This document shows positions 8,650 through 15,742 of a DNA stretch of 64,000 nt, in pieces. Within the stretch, counting starts at the first letter, position 1. The number at the start of each line of letters is the position of its first letter. Origin of the DNA: Mixta calida (GTDB lineage: Bacteria > Pseudomonadota > Gammaproteobacteria > Enterobacterales > Enterobacteriaceae); contig NZ_CP026378.1 in NCBI RefSeq assembly GCF_002953215.1, positions 1,470,540-1,534,539 of the forward strand, read 5' to 3'. The position numbers were made by a program, and so were the translations under genes. Under the pieces are notes generated by a model, which worked only from the letters and a program-made list of their open reading frames with translations, was not told where the DNA came from and ran no database searches.

Positions 8650-9414
8650 ATGAACGATCTTTTCAGCTTAAACAACAAACGGATATTGATAACCGGCGCC
8701 GCCCAGGGCATTGGTTTCATTATGGCCCGTGGTCTGGCGCAACAGGGGGCAGAAATCATCATCAACGGCACGCATGCAGAGCGGGCAGAAAAGGCTGCCA
8801 TGCGATTACGCGATGAAGGTTTCAAAGCCCATACTTCTCTGTTTGACGTTGCCGATGCCCGTGCGGTGGAACAGGCGGTTGCGGATATTGAAAATAACAT
8901 AGGCCCGATTGATGTGTTATTTAACAATGCCGGCATTCAACGCCGCCATCCTTTTACCGAATTTCCGCTTGATGAGTGGAACGATATTATTGCAACCAAC
9001 CAGACCGGCGTATTCATCGTCTCGCAATGCGTGGCAAAAAAAATGGTTGCGCGCAAAAAGGGCAAAATTGTCAATATCTGTTCAATGCAAAGCGAACTGG
9101 GTCGGGATACCATTACGCCTTACGCGGCGGCAAAAGGTGCGGTAAAAATGCTGACGCGCGGCATGTGCGTGGAGCTGGCGCGTCATAATATCCAGGTTAA
9201 CGGTATCGCCCCGGGCTATTTCCGCACGCCGATGACCCAGGCGTTAGCAGACAATAAAGAATTCACCGACTGGTTATGCAAGCGTACCCCTGCCGCGCGT
9301 TGGGGCAATCCTGAAGAACTGGTGGGTGCGGCGGTGTTTCTTTCGTCAAAAGCGTCCGATTTCGTTAACGGGCATCTGTTGTTCGTCGATGGCGGCATGC
9401 TGGCGGCGGTATAA
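8650..9414 (+). CDS. idnO: Gluconate 5-dehydrogenase (SDR family)
   Basis: A 254-aa cytoplasmic short-chain dehydrogenase that interconverts 5-keto-D-gluconate and D-gluconate with NAD(P)H. The sequence follows E. coli IdnO very closely, including the stretches GPIDVLFNNAGIQRRHPFTEF and KRTPAARWGNPEEL and the C-terminal VNGHLLFVDGGM. The cofactor motif GAAQGIG (about 16-22) and the catalytic Ser145, Tyr158 and Lys162 are present. ATG 8650 is preferred over the upstream TTG because AAGGCAGG stands at the right distance. It is followed 16 bp later by the gluconokinase, so the pair turns 5-ketogluconate into 6-phosphogluconate for the pentose phosphate or Entner-Doudoroff route. Confidence 0.95.
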   Translation: MNDLFSLNNKRILITGAAQGIGFIMARGLAQQGAEIIINGTHAERAEKAAMRLRDEGFKAHTSLFDVADARAVEQAVADIENNIGPIDVLFNNAGIQRRHPFTEFPLDEWNDIIATNQTGVFIVSQCVAKKMVARKKGKIVNICSMQSELGRDTITPYAAAKGAVKMLTRGMCVELARHNIQVNGIAPGYFRTPMTQALADNKEFTDWLCKRTPAARWGNPEELVGAAVFLSSKASDFVNGHLLFVDGGMLAAV

Positions 9415-9430
9415 CAGGGAGGATCTGGCT

Positions 9431-9967
9431 ATGGCAGTACCATGTATCATTTTAATGGGCGTATCCGGCACCGGAAAAACCTCCGTAGGCATGGCGCTCG
9501 CCAGGGCGCTGAATGCGAAATTCCTTGACGGCGACGACCTTCATCCGCGTGAAAATATCCTGAAAATGGCTGCCGGACAGGCGCTGAACGATGAGGATCG
9601 TCTGCCCTGGCTCACGCGTATTTCCGACGTGATTTTTAGCCTGGGCCAGAAAAACGAAGCGGGTGTTCTGGTCTGTTCCGCACTGAAGAAACGCTATCGC
9701 GATACGCTGCGCGCGGGCAATGCGCATGTGCGTTTTATCTGGTTGCAGGGTGATTATCAGTTTGTATTGAACCGCATGCGGCAACGACAGGGCCATTTTA
9801 TGCCGGAGGCGCTTCTGCAAAGCCAGTTTGCTACGCTGGAAGTCCCTGGCGAAGAGGAAGGCGATGTTATCCCGGTCGATATTTCACCTGCTCTTTCCCA
9901 TATCGTTTCACACTGCATCAGCCTGGTCAGCGCCGCGCCAGCGCAGATGACAAAAGTCGCGTCCTGA
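9431..9967 (+). CDS. idnK: Gluconokinase
   Basis: A 178-aa kinase phosphorylating D-gluconate to 6-phosphogluconate. The P-loop GVSGTGKT lies near residues 10-17, followed by the GntK/IdnK signature DGDDLHPRENI, the VCSALKKRYRD stretch and GHFMPEALLQSQFATLE. The last stretch is closer to IdnK than to GntK, and the gene is directly behind idnO, hence the symbol; gntK would be the alternative name. ATG 9431 has GGGAGG 8 bases ahead; the longer open frame from 9326 would overlap idnO and is rejected. It ends at a strong hairpin shared with the converging cytochrome gene. Confidence 0.93.
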   Translation: MAVPCIILMGVSGTGKTSVGMALARALNAKFLDGDDLHPRENILKMAAGQALNDEDRLPWLTRISDVIFSLGQKNEAGVLVCSALKKRYRDTLRAGNAHVRFIWLQGDYQFVLNRMRQRQGHFMPEALLQSQFATLEVPGEEEGDVIPVDISPALSHIVSHCISLVSAAPAQMTKVAS

Positions 9968-10027
9968 TTGCCTGTTTTTATACGGGCGCATCGCATCCGC
10001 GTTCCGCCCGCTTCCCGCAATGCCATC

Positions 10028-10057
10028 ATCCGCTCTGTGCCGATGCACAGAGCGGAT
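10028..10057. terminator. Bidirectional hairpin between idnK and the cytochrome c gene
   Basis: A perfect 13-bp stem (ATCCGCTCTGTGC / GCACAGAGCGGAT) with loop CGAT lies between two converging genes. There is no strong T-run on either side. Confidence 0.65.
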
Positions 10058-10069
10058 TGACGCCTGCAA

Positions 10070-11482
10070 TCATCCATTGTCTCGGGCTATCCGACGTCGG
10101 CGCCGCCAGGTTAATCCTGCGCATACCGCAAGCAGAATGACGATCAACGCCACTATGCCCGGCATAATCCACGGTTGCGCCCTGGCCAGCAGCGGCGGGT
10201 GGCCGCCCTGACGCACCCAGGCAACGTCACCTGCACTCACGGTGACCTCTGGATTACCGTAATGCGCCAGCACGAAATTACTGATATCAGCGACCTGCGC
10301 ATCGCTCAGCTTGTCAACATAAGAGGGTGAGCTGAAGCCCGGCATCAGTACCTGACCCGCGGCGGTGTTGCGCTGCACGCCAAACAGAATAGCGGCAATC
10401 AGATTGGCTGGGTTATGCATGCCCGTCGCGGTATTGTGGAACAGCGAAGGGTAAGCCTGATTAGCGCTGCCGGCTCCGTCTGGCTGATGACAGCTGGCGC
10501 AGTTGCCGCTGAACAGTGCCGCGCCATTCGTCAGTGAGTGATTGGCGTTATTGGCGTTACGTCCGCGTATGCTGTTCTCCACATCCGCTGGTTTGCCAAA
10601 GCTGTAGGCGGGTTGCGTGTCGCCTTCGTCACGGATTGGCGTCGTGCTTTTAAGATAAACCGCTATCGCTTTCAAATCGCTGTCGGACAGATACTGCAGG
10701 CTATGCTCCACCGCTTCGGCCATGCCGCCCGCCGCCTGGTTTTTGCCCTCAGCCCGGCCGGTCTTAAGGTATTGAACCAGCTCATCGTTACGCCAGCCAC
10801 CGATTCCGCTTATCGCATCGGATGTGATGTTAGGCGCGTACCAGCTGCCGATCGGCGCACCAGCCAGCGGCCGGTTGCCTGCCTCCTGCATCAATACTCC
10901 GCGCGGCGTATGACAGGTGTTACAGTGCGCAAGGCCGTTAACCAGATAGTTACCCCGATTCCACTCAGCACTCTGGCTGTCATCGCTCAGGTAAGGCTTA
11001 TCGTCCGCAAACATCAGGTTCCAGAAGAACATGCTGAAGCGCAGGTTAAAGGGGAAAGGCAGGCTGGTTTGTCGGTTTTTCTGCTCAACCGGCTTCACGC
11101 CATGCATAAAGTAGTAATAGAGCGCATGCAAATCTTCATCCGTGATCTTGCTGTAAGAGGTGTAAGGCATCGCGGGATAGAGCTGCGCGCCGTCAGCGCG
11201 TACGCCATGGCGTACCGCCTGCGAAAATTCAGCTTCGCTGTAAGGCCCGATGCCGTCGGCAGAAGGGGTGATATTGGTGGAATAGATCACACCCATCGGC
11301 GAGGCGATCGCATAACCGCCGCTGAAGGCGGTTGCACTGCCCGGAGCGGTGTGGCATGCCTGACAATCCGAAGCAATGGCGACCTGTTCCCCCTGGCGCA
11401 ACAATGTCAGATCGGTCTGCTCTGCCGGAGCGCTTAACGTCAACGCTGCCATGAGTGACGTTGCCATCAACAGCTGTTTCAT
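10070..11482 (-). CDS. Tri-heme cytochrome c subunit of a membrane sugar-acid dehydrogenase
   Basis: A 470-aa exported cytochrome with a signal peptide (MKQLLMATSLMAALTLSAPA). It has three CxxCH heme sites (CQACH at 40-44, CNTCH at 187-191, CASCH at 328-332) and a C-terminal membrane anchor (about 438-458) followed by an Arg-rich tail. This is the layout of the cytochrome subunit of FAD-dependent gluconate 2-dehydrogenase and related GMC dehydrogenases. It takes electrons from the periplasmic flavoprotein and passes them to ubiquinone. Its start overlaps the stop of the GMC gene by four bases (ATGA), indicating translational coupling. The gene itself looks intact, but its catalytic partner is truncated and the upstream promoter is gone, so it is probably an orphan. 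Confidence 0.88.
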   Translation of the reverse strand: MKQLLMATSLMAALTLSAPAEQTDLTLLRQGEQVAIASDCQACHTAPGSATAFSGGYAIASPMGVIYSTNITPSADGIGPYSEAEFSQAVRHGVRADGAQLYPAMPYTSYSKITDEDLHALYYYFMHGVKPVEQKNRQTSLPFPFNLRFSMFFWNLMFADDKPYLSDDSQSAEWNRGNYLVNGLAHCNTCHTPRGVLMQEAGNRPLAGAPIGSWYAPNITSDAISGIGGWRNDELVQYLKTGRAEGKNQAAGGMAEAVEHSLQYLSDSDLKAIAVYLKSTTPIRDEGDTQPAYSFGKPADVENSIRGRNANNANHSLTNGAALFSGNCASCHQPDGAGSANQAYPSLFHNTATGMHNPANLIAAILFGVQRNTAAGQVLMPGFSSPSYVDKLSDAQVADISNFVLAHYGNPEVTVSAGDVAWVRQGGHPPLLARAQPWIMPGIVALIVILLAVCAGLTWRRRRRIARDNG

Positions 11483-12181
11483 GCGTCCCCCTTCATGCGC
11501 AGGCTGATGTCATGAGCGGCCTTCAGCCCCAGCGCCGCCATGGTCAGCGTACTGTTCACCACGCTGGCGGAGGGGATGGCGCCTCCCCCGGGCAGCCAGA
11601 GATTTTCATGGTCAAATGCCCGACAATTGCCGTCCACAACCGCCTCTTTTGCATTTTCCCCCATGATAACCCCACACATAATGTGGTTATTGGCATTCAG
11701 GCCTTGACTGATAGTGAATTCTTTGGCGTCAAACAGCTGCCCGATATGCTCCAGCTGCGCGTGAGAAGCTTCCGCGCCCTTACGGACATAATCACCCACG
11801 TCGTAATAAATATCGGGGCAGGGCAAGCCATGCGGATCTTTACGGGTTTTGCTCAGCGTCAGACGGTTTTCCGGATCGGGCAGCGGTTCCAGACTGATGG
11901 AGAGATCCACGCTATGGACTGCGCGGTAGCGAATCTCCTCATCCAGTGCTTTGCCGACCAGGCCTTTTTTCATCGCCTGTTGCGTTGCGGTGACCACACG
12001 GGAAATATTGTTGAGGATCACTTTGTTCGCGGAGTAGTCGCGTCGGAAGTCGCCGTCACGGTAGCCGACCATACAGCTGCTCTGCGCCGGACCTCTGCCC
12101 AGCCAGACCGGTTCTTTCGTCAGAAACGAACAGTGGAAGCCGGAGTGGTCCATCATGTTACGGCCAACCATATCGGAAGCG
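11479..12181 (-). pseudogene. GMC-family dehydrogenase (gluconate/ketogluconate type), N-terminal part removed by IS1
   Basis: Only the last 234 codons or so remain. The C-terminal GMC domain is recognisable: a substrate-domain stretch GRNMMDHSGFHCSF, the catalytic His in NANNHIMCG, and the PSASVVNSTLTMAALGLKAAHD end with the conserved Asn. Intact large subunits are about 590 aa, so the FAD-binding N-terminal domain is missing. The open frame runs a few codons into IS1 to a chance TTG at 12195. The stop overlaps the cytochrome start by 4 bp. The small Tat-exported subunit usually encoded upstream is not in the window. Confidence 0.85.
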
Positions 12182-12236
12182 GGTGATGCTGCCAACTTAC
12201 TGATTTAGTGTATGATGGTGTTTTTGAGGTGCTCCA

Positions 12237-12512
12237 GTGGCTTCTGTTTCTATCACCTGTCCCTCCTGTTCAGCTACTGACGGGGTGGTGCGTAACGGCA
12301 AAAGCACTGCCGGACATCAGCGCTATCTCTGCTCTCACTGCCGTAAAACATGGCAACTGCAGTTCACTTACACCGCTTCTCAACCCGGTACGCACCAGAA
12401 AATCATTGATATGGCCATGAATGGCGTTGGATGCCGGGCAACCGCCCGCATTATGGGCGTTGGCCTCAACACGATTTTACGTCACTTAAAAAACTCAGGC
12501 CGCAGTCGGTAA
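12237..12512 (+). CDS. insA: IS1 protein InsA
   Basis: A 91-aa DNA-binding repressor of IS1 and N-terminal part of the InsAB' transposase. It starts at GTG 12237 as in other IS1 copies. A zinc-finger pair (C8/C11 and C32/C35) precedes the helix-turn-helix region [18 protein letters not shown]. The A6C slippery site at 12488-12494 near its 3' end allows the -1 shift into insB. No damage is seen. Confidence 0.95.
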   Translation: MASVSITCPSCSATDGVVRNGKSTAGHQRYLCSHCRKTWQLQFTYTASQPGTHQKIIDMAMNGVGCRATARIMGVGLNTILRHLKNSGRSR

Positions 12513-12934
12513 CCTCGCGCATACAGCCGGGCAGTGACGTCATCGTCTGCGCGGAAATGGACGAACAGTGGGGCTACGTCGGGGCTAAATCGCGCCAGCG
12601 CTGGCTGTTTTACGCGTATGACAGGCTCCGGAAGACGGTTGTTGCGCACGTATTCGGTGAACGCACTATGGCGACGCTGGGTCGTCTTATGAGCCTGCTG
12701 TCACCCTTTGACGTGGTGATATGGATGACGGATGGCTGGCCGCTGTATGAATCCCGCCTGAAGGGAAAGCTGCACGTAATCAGCAAGCGATATACGCAGC
12801 GAATTGAGCGGCATAACCTGAATCTGAGGCAGCACCTGGCACGGCTGGGACGGAAGTCGCTGTCGTTCTCAAAATCGGTGGAGCTGCATGACAAAGTCAT
12901 CGGGCATTATCTGAACATAAAACACTATCAATAA
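12431..12934 (+). CDS. insB: IS1 transposase InsB
   Basis: A 167-aa frame overlapping insA by 82 bp in the -1 frame. It is translated as the C-terminal part of InsAB' after frameshifting at 12488-12494. The DDE-type catalytic region ([18 protein letters not shown]) and the C-terminal basic region are intact, so this copy should be able to transpose. Confidence 0.95.
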   Translation: MPGNRPHYGRWPQHDFTSLKKLRPQSVTSRIQPGSDVIVCAEMDEQWGYVGAKSRQRWLFYAYDRLRKTVVAHVFGERTMATLGRLMSLLSPFDVVIWMTDGWPLYESRLKGKLHVISKRYTQRIERHNLNLRQHLARLGRKSLSFSKSVELHDKVIGHYLNIKHYQ

Positions 12935-12957
12935 GTTGGAGTCATTACCCAGGTAAT

Positions 12958-13707
12958 CTACTTACCGCCCGCCAGATCGATAAAGTTGCCGGTGACATAG
13001 GAGGCTTCCTCCGACAGCAGCCAGGCGATCGCCTCGGCGACTTCTTCAGGCTGACCGCCGCGCTTCATCGGCAGATTCTCTTTCACCCGATCCACCCGTC
13101 CCGGTTCGCCGCCGTCGGCGTGCATGTCGGTATAAATCAGTCCGGGCCTGACGGCGTTAACGCGAATGCCCTGCGCCGCCACCTCCAGCGCCAGCCCGAT
13201 AGTCAGCGTATCCACCGCGCCTTTAGAGGCCGCATAGTCAATATATTCATGGGGCGCGCCGAGCCGCGAGGCGGCGGAGGAGACGTTGACGATAGCGCCG
13301 CCCTGACCGCCATGCCGCAGCGCCATGCGCTTGACCGCCTCGCGCGCGCAGATAAAGCTGCCGCCGACGTTGGTGGCGAAAATCGCGGCGATGCGCCGCG
13401 CATCCAGCTGCTCGATGCTCGCCTGCTGCTTAAGAATGCCGGCGTTATTCACCAGCCCGGTCAGCGTGCCGAGATCGCGATCGATCTGCCGGAACAGCGC
13501 CACGACCTGCTCCTCATTGGCGATATCCGCCTGCACCGCGATCGCCTTGCCGCCGCCGCGTCGAATCATATCGACCACTTCTTCGGCGCGCGCCTGCTGC
13601 GAACGATAATTGATGCACAATGCATGGCCTTTCGCCGCCAGCGTCAACGCGGTCGCCCGCCCAATGCCGCGGCTGCCGCCGGTGATTAAGGTAATATTAT
13701 TTTTCAT
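12958..13707 (-). CDS. ygfF: SDR-family oxidoreductase YgfF
   Basis: A 249-aa short-chain dehydrogenase closely matching E. coli YgfF: TGGSRGIGRATAL cofactor site, NNAGIL, the REAVKRMAL stretch, VNVSSAASRLGAPHEYIDYAASKGA with the Ser/Tyr/Lys triad, and the C-terminus VTGNFIDLAGGK. The substrate is not established; relatives act on sugars or polyols with NAD(P). The start at ATG 13707 gives the normal family N-terminus (MKNNITLITGG). A longer open frame to 13818 adds hydrophobic residues across a CRP box and is rejected. IS1 copy B sits only 8 bp past the stop codon, sparing the gene. Confidence 0.88.
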   Translation of the reverse strand: MKNNITLITGGSRGIGRATALTLAAKGHALCINYRSQQARAEEVVDMIRRGGGKAIAVQADIANEEQVVALFRQIDRDLGTLTGLVNNAGILKQQASIEQLDARRIAAIFATNVGGSFICAREAVKRMALRHGGQGGAIVNVSSAASRLGAPHEYIDYAASKGAVDTLTIGLALEVAAQGIRVNAVRPGLIYTDMHADGGEPGRVDRVKENLPMKRGGQPEEVAEAIAWLLSEEASYVTGNFIDLAGGK

Positions 13708-13803
13708 CCGTTCTGTCCGCCTGAGGCTGTATATAAAAATGAGGGGTAGGAAGAGATTAAAATAAATTTTAATAATTAAAAAACAATCCCATAACCAAGC
13801 TTG

Positions 13804-13819
13804 TGTGAATAGAATCACA
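13804..13819 (-). promoter_or_regulatory. CRP box upstream of ygfF
   Basis: TGTGA-ATAGAA-TCACA: perfect half-sites with a 6-bp spacer, centred about 105 bp upstream of the ygfF start in an AT-rich stretch (13735-13830). This suggests control by catabolite repression. Confidence 0.75.
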
Positions 13820-13864
13820 AAATAGTTGGCGCACGCATTAATGAATCTTATTGATTGTTAAGGC

Positions 13865-13874
13865 GGGGGGGGGG
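13865..13874. repeat. Run of ten G
   Basis: A 10-bp homopolymer in the non-coding stretch 13820-13953 between the ygfF promoter area and the yciF terminator. The rest of this gap holds no gene I can see. Confidence 0.9.
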
Positions 13875-13953
13875 ACAGGCGATTGCCGAAAAGAGAAGCC
13901 AGCGCTGCGCGTTAGCATGGGTAGGCGCAACAGTGGAAGCTGAAAGACGCCCA

Positions 13954-13989
13954 TAAAAAAACCGACCGGCAGCCAACCGATCGGTTTGT
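13954..13989 (-). terminator. Rho-independent terminator of yciF
   Basis: On the minus strand ACCGATCGG pairs with CCGGTCGGT (one G-T) around TTGGCTG and is followed by seven T. It lies about 45 bp after the yciF stop. Confidence 0.85.
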
Positions 13990-14034
13990 TTATGCTCTGT
14001 AAAAAGGAACGTCGCGTCCCGTCAGCGACACCGA

Positions 14035-14526
14035 CTAGGCAGCGTGCTGATTAACCTGCTGCTCGGCCAGCATGGTGAGTTTTTCATCGGTGGCCTTCTC
14101 TTCATCCAGGGTATTCTTCAGGATAGAGACGACGTTGTCATAGCCCAGATTTTTCGCCAGCGCCATCAGCGAACCGTAGCTGGAAATCTCATAATGCTCG
14201 ACTTTCTGAGCGGCAACAATCAGACCCGCATCGCGTACCGGCCCTTCCTCTACTTCCTGAATAATCTCCTCGCCCTCTTTGATCAACCCTTCCATCGCTA
14301 CGCAGGTAACATTTTCCATTTCCACATCGTCGAGCGCCTGGATAACCTGATCGAGACGTTCGATATGGCCTTTGGTCTCTTCCAGATGTTGCCTGAAGCC
14401 TTCGGCAAGTTTTGTTTCAGTGGCGGCTTCCGCCATTTTCGGCAGCGCCTTGGTTAGCTGTACTTCAGCACTGTAAACATCGCTCAAGGTATGAACAAAC
14501 AGATCGTTTAGCGATTGCATAGTCAT
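14035..14526 (-). CDS. yciF: YciF/DUF892 ferritin-like stress protein
   Basis: A 163-aa, all-helical ferritin-superfamily protein matching E. coli YciF: LFVHTLSDVYSAEVQLTKALPK, HLEETKGHIERLDQV, CVAMEGLIKEGEEII and AAQKVEHYEISSYGSL. The Glu and Glu-x-x-His residues in the helices are the usual di-metal ligands. The family is induced by osmotic or stationary-phase stress; the reaction is not settled. GGGAGAC before ATG 14526 supports the start. It is monocistronic, with its own terminator. The 250 bp upstream to the next gene carry no other coding frame. Confidence 0.88.
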   Translation of the reverse strand: MTMQSLNDLFVHTLSDVYSAEVQLTKALPKMAEAATETKLAEGFRQHLEETKGHIERLDQVIQALDDVEMENVTCVAMEGLIKEGEEIIQEVEEGPVRDAGLIVAAQKVEHYEISSYGSLMALAKNLGYDNVVSILKNTLDEEKATDEKLTMLAEQQVNQHAA

Positions 14527-14780
14527 AATGCTTGTCTCCCTATGATTGTGTATCGGTGTGCTGCACTTGCTATGAAAGCCTGGTAGATGCGTTGCAGACA
14601 GGCAAATATGCTGCGTTTCGCTTTCAACGCGATGAAAGATAAGCGTTTATCGCGGTTTTGAGCGGATGATGAAAATAAAATCTTCATTTATCAGTCATTT
14701 ATCTTCAAGGTAATTCCTGGTAAAAGAGTGTGTAATCTTGTTGCTGAACGCAGCGGCAGGCAGATAAAAGTGGATGTTCA

Positions 14781-15653
14781 ATGGAATTTTTACGTAAACG
14801 CATCGAAAAGCAGGTTTTTCGGCTTAACGGGCTTTCGCTGAATGAGTTCGATATTTCGCAACCGGCGGGCGATCCGGGCCTGTTCGGGCCGGACAGCGTG
14901 GTCTGGCCGGTACATGGCGACTTCACCTCGATGCTCTGCGGCGGCGTCAGCGCCCTGATGCTGCAAATGCTGCATCCGGCGGCGCTGGCGGGCGTCTGGG
15001 ATTACTCCTCCTTTCGTGAGGATATGCTGGGACGACTGCGGCGCACCAGCCAGTTCGTCGCGGTAACCACCTTCGGCAACCGCGCCGATGCGCTGACGCT
15101 CATTGAACGCGTAAAGCGAATTCATCTGCGGGTCAATGGCATCGACGCTTACGGTCGCCCCTATGCCGCCAGCGATCCGACGCTGCTGACCTGGGTGCAT
15201 GTCGCCGAAGCGAGCCGCTTCCTTGCCGCGCATCTGCGCTATAAAAATCCGGCGCTCAGCCCGGCGGATCAGGATCGCTATTATGCGCAGGCGGCGCGGG
15301 TGGCGGAGGCGCTGGGGGCGGAGCGGGTGCCGAAAAGCCGCGCGGAGACGGAGGCGTGGATCGCCGCGATGCGTCCGCAGCTCTGTTACGACGCGCGCGC
15401 TCAGGAGGTGATGTCGCTGTTGATGCACGCGCCTGCGCCCAGCTGGCAGGCGAAACTGGCGATGGGAACCATTATGGAAGCGGGCATCGGGCTGCTGCCC
15501 GACTGGGCGCAGCAGATGACCGGCCACAGTCTCGACGCCCGTCGGCAGGCGGCGGTCGACAGGCGCGTGAGGATTATCGCAACGCTGCTGCGCTGGGCGG
15601 TGCGTAACGGCGCCTGGCCGCGCGCCATGCGCCGTATGGGGCGTCACTTTTGA
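14781..15653 (+). CDS. MpaB/DUF2236-family (latex-clearing-protein-like) oxygenase
   Basis: A 290-aa protein of the DUF2236 family, which includes the fungal oxygenase MpaB and the b-type-heme rubber oxygenase Lcp. The family pattern is visible: GDFTSMLCGGVSALMLQMLHP with His65, the Arg-rich GRLRRT at 84-89, and WVH with His140, the residues usually tied to heme binding. No signal peptide is seen, so it is probably cytoplasmic. The substrate is unknown, and no pathway partner stands beside it. The start at ATG 14781 has only a weak ribosome-binding site. GC-rich, like the chromosomal backbone. Confidence 0.78.
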   Translation: MEFLRKRIEKQVFRLNGLSLNEFDISQPAGDPGLFGPDSVVWPVHGDFTSMLCGGVSALMLQMLHPAALAGVWDYSSFREDMLGRLRRTSQFVAVTTFGNRADALTLIERVKRIHLRVNGIDAYGRPYAASDPTLLTWVHVAEASRFLAAHLRYKNPALSPADQDRYYAQAARVAEALGAERVPKSRAETEAWIAAMRPQLCYDARAQEVMSLLMHAPAPSWQAKLAMGTIMEAGIGLLPDWAQQMTGHSLDARRQAAVDRRVRIIATLLRWAVRNGAWPRAMRRMGRHF

Positions 15654-15742
15654 GATTATTACCCTTGCCGCAGCGTGGCGAGAAGGGCGATCCTGCTCTA
15701 TTCTCGGGGAAAATGGATTCCTCTACGTTGCGTTGAGGCACT

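Larger units (their letters stand above)
12182..12949 (+). mobile_element. IS1, complete (copy B)
   Basis: Exactly 768 bp, from GGTGATGCTGCC to …GTCATTACC, with insA, insB and both terminal repeats intact. The nine bases before it (TCGGAAGCG, inside the GMC gene) and after it (CAGGTAATC, just past the ygfF stop) differ. The copy therefore lacks the usual 9-bp target duplication and joins DNA that was not originally adjacent. Confidence 0.98.

Noticed and set aside
10538..11437. Long open frames antisense to the cytochrome c gene
   Set aside because: Shadow of a GC-rich coding gene; no ribosome-binding site or recognisable domain.
502..12181. 9-bp direct repeats between the inner flanks of the two IS1 copies
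   Set aside because: TGCGCCGAA and TCGGAAGCG do not match, so simple independent insertions with intact duplications cannot be claimed.
12958..13818. Longer form of ygfF starting at 13818
   Set aside because: The extra 37 residues are hydrophobic, have no homology to the family, and are read through a perfect CRP site; the start at 13707 gives the normal N-terminus.
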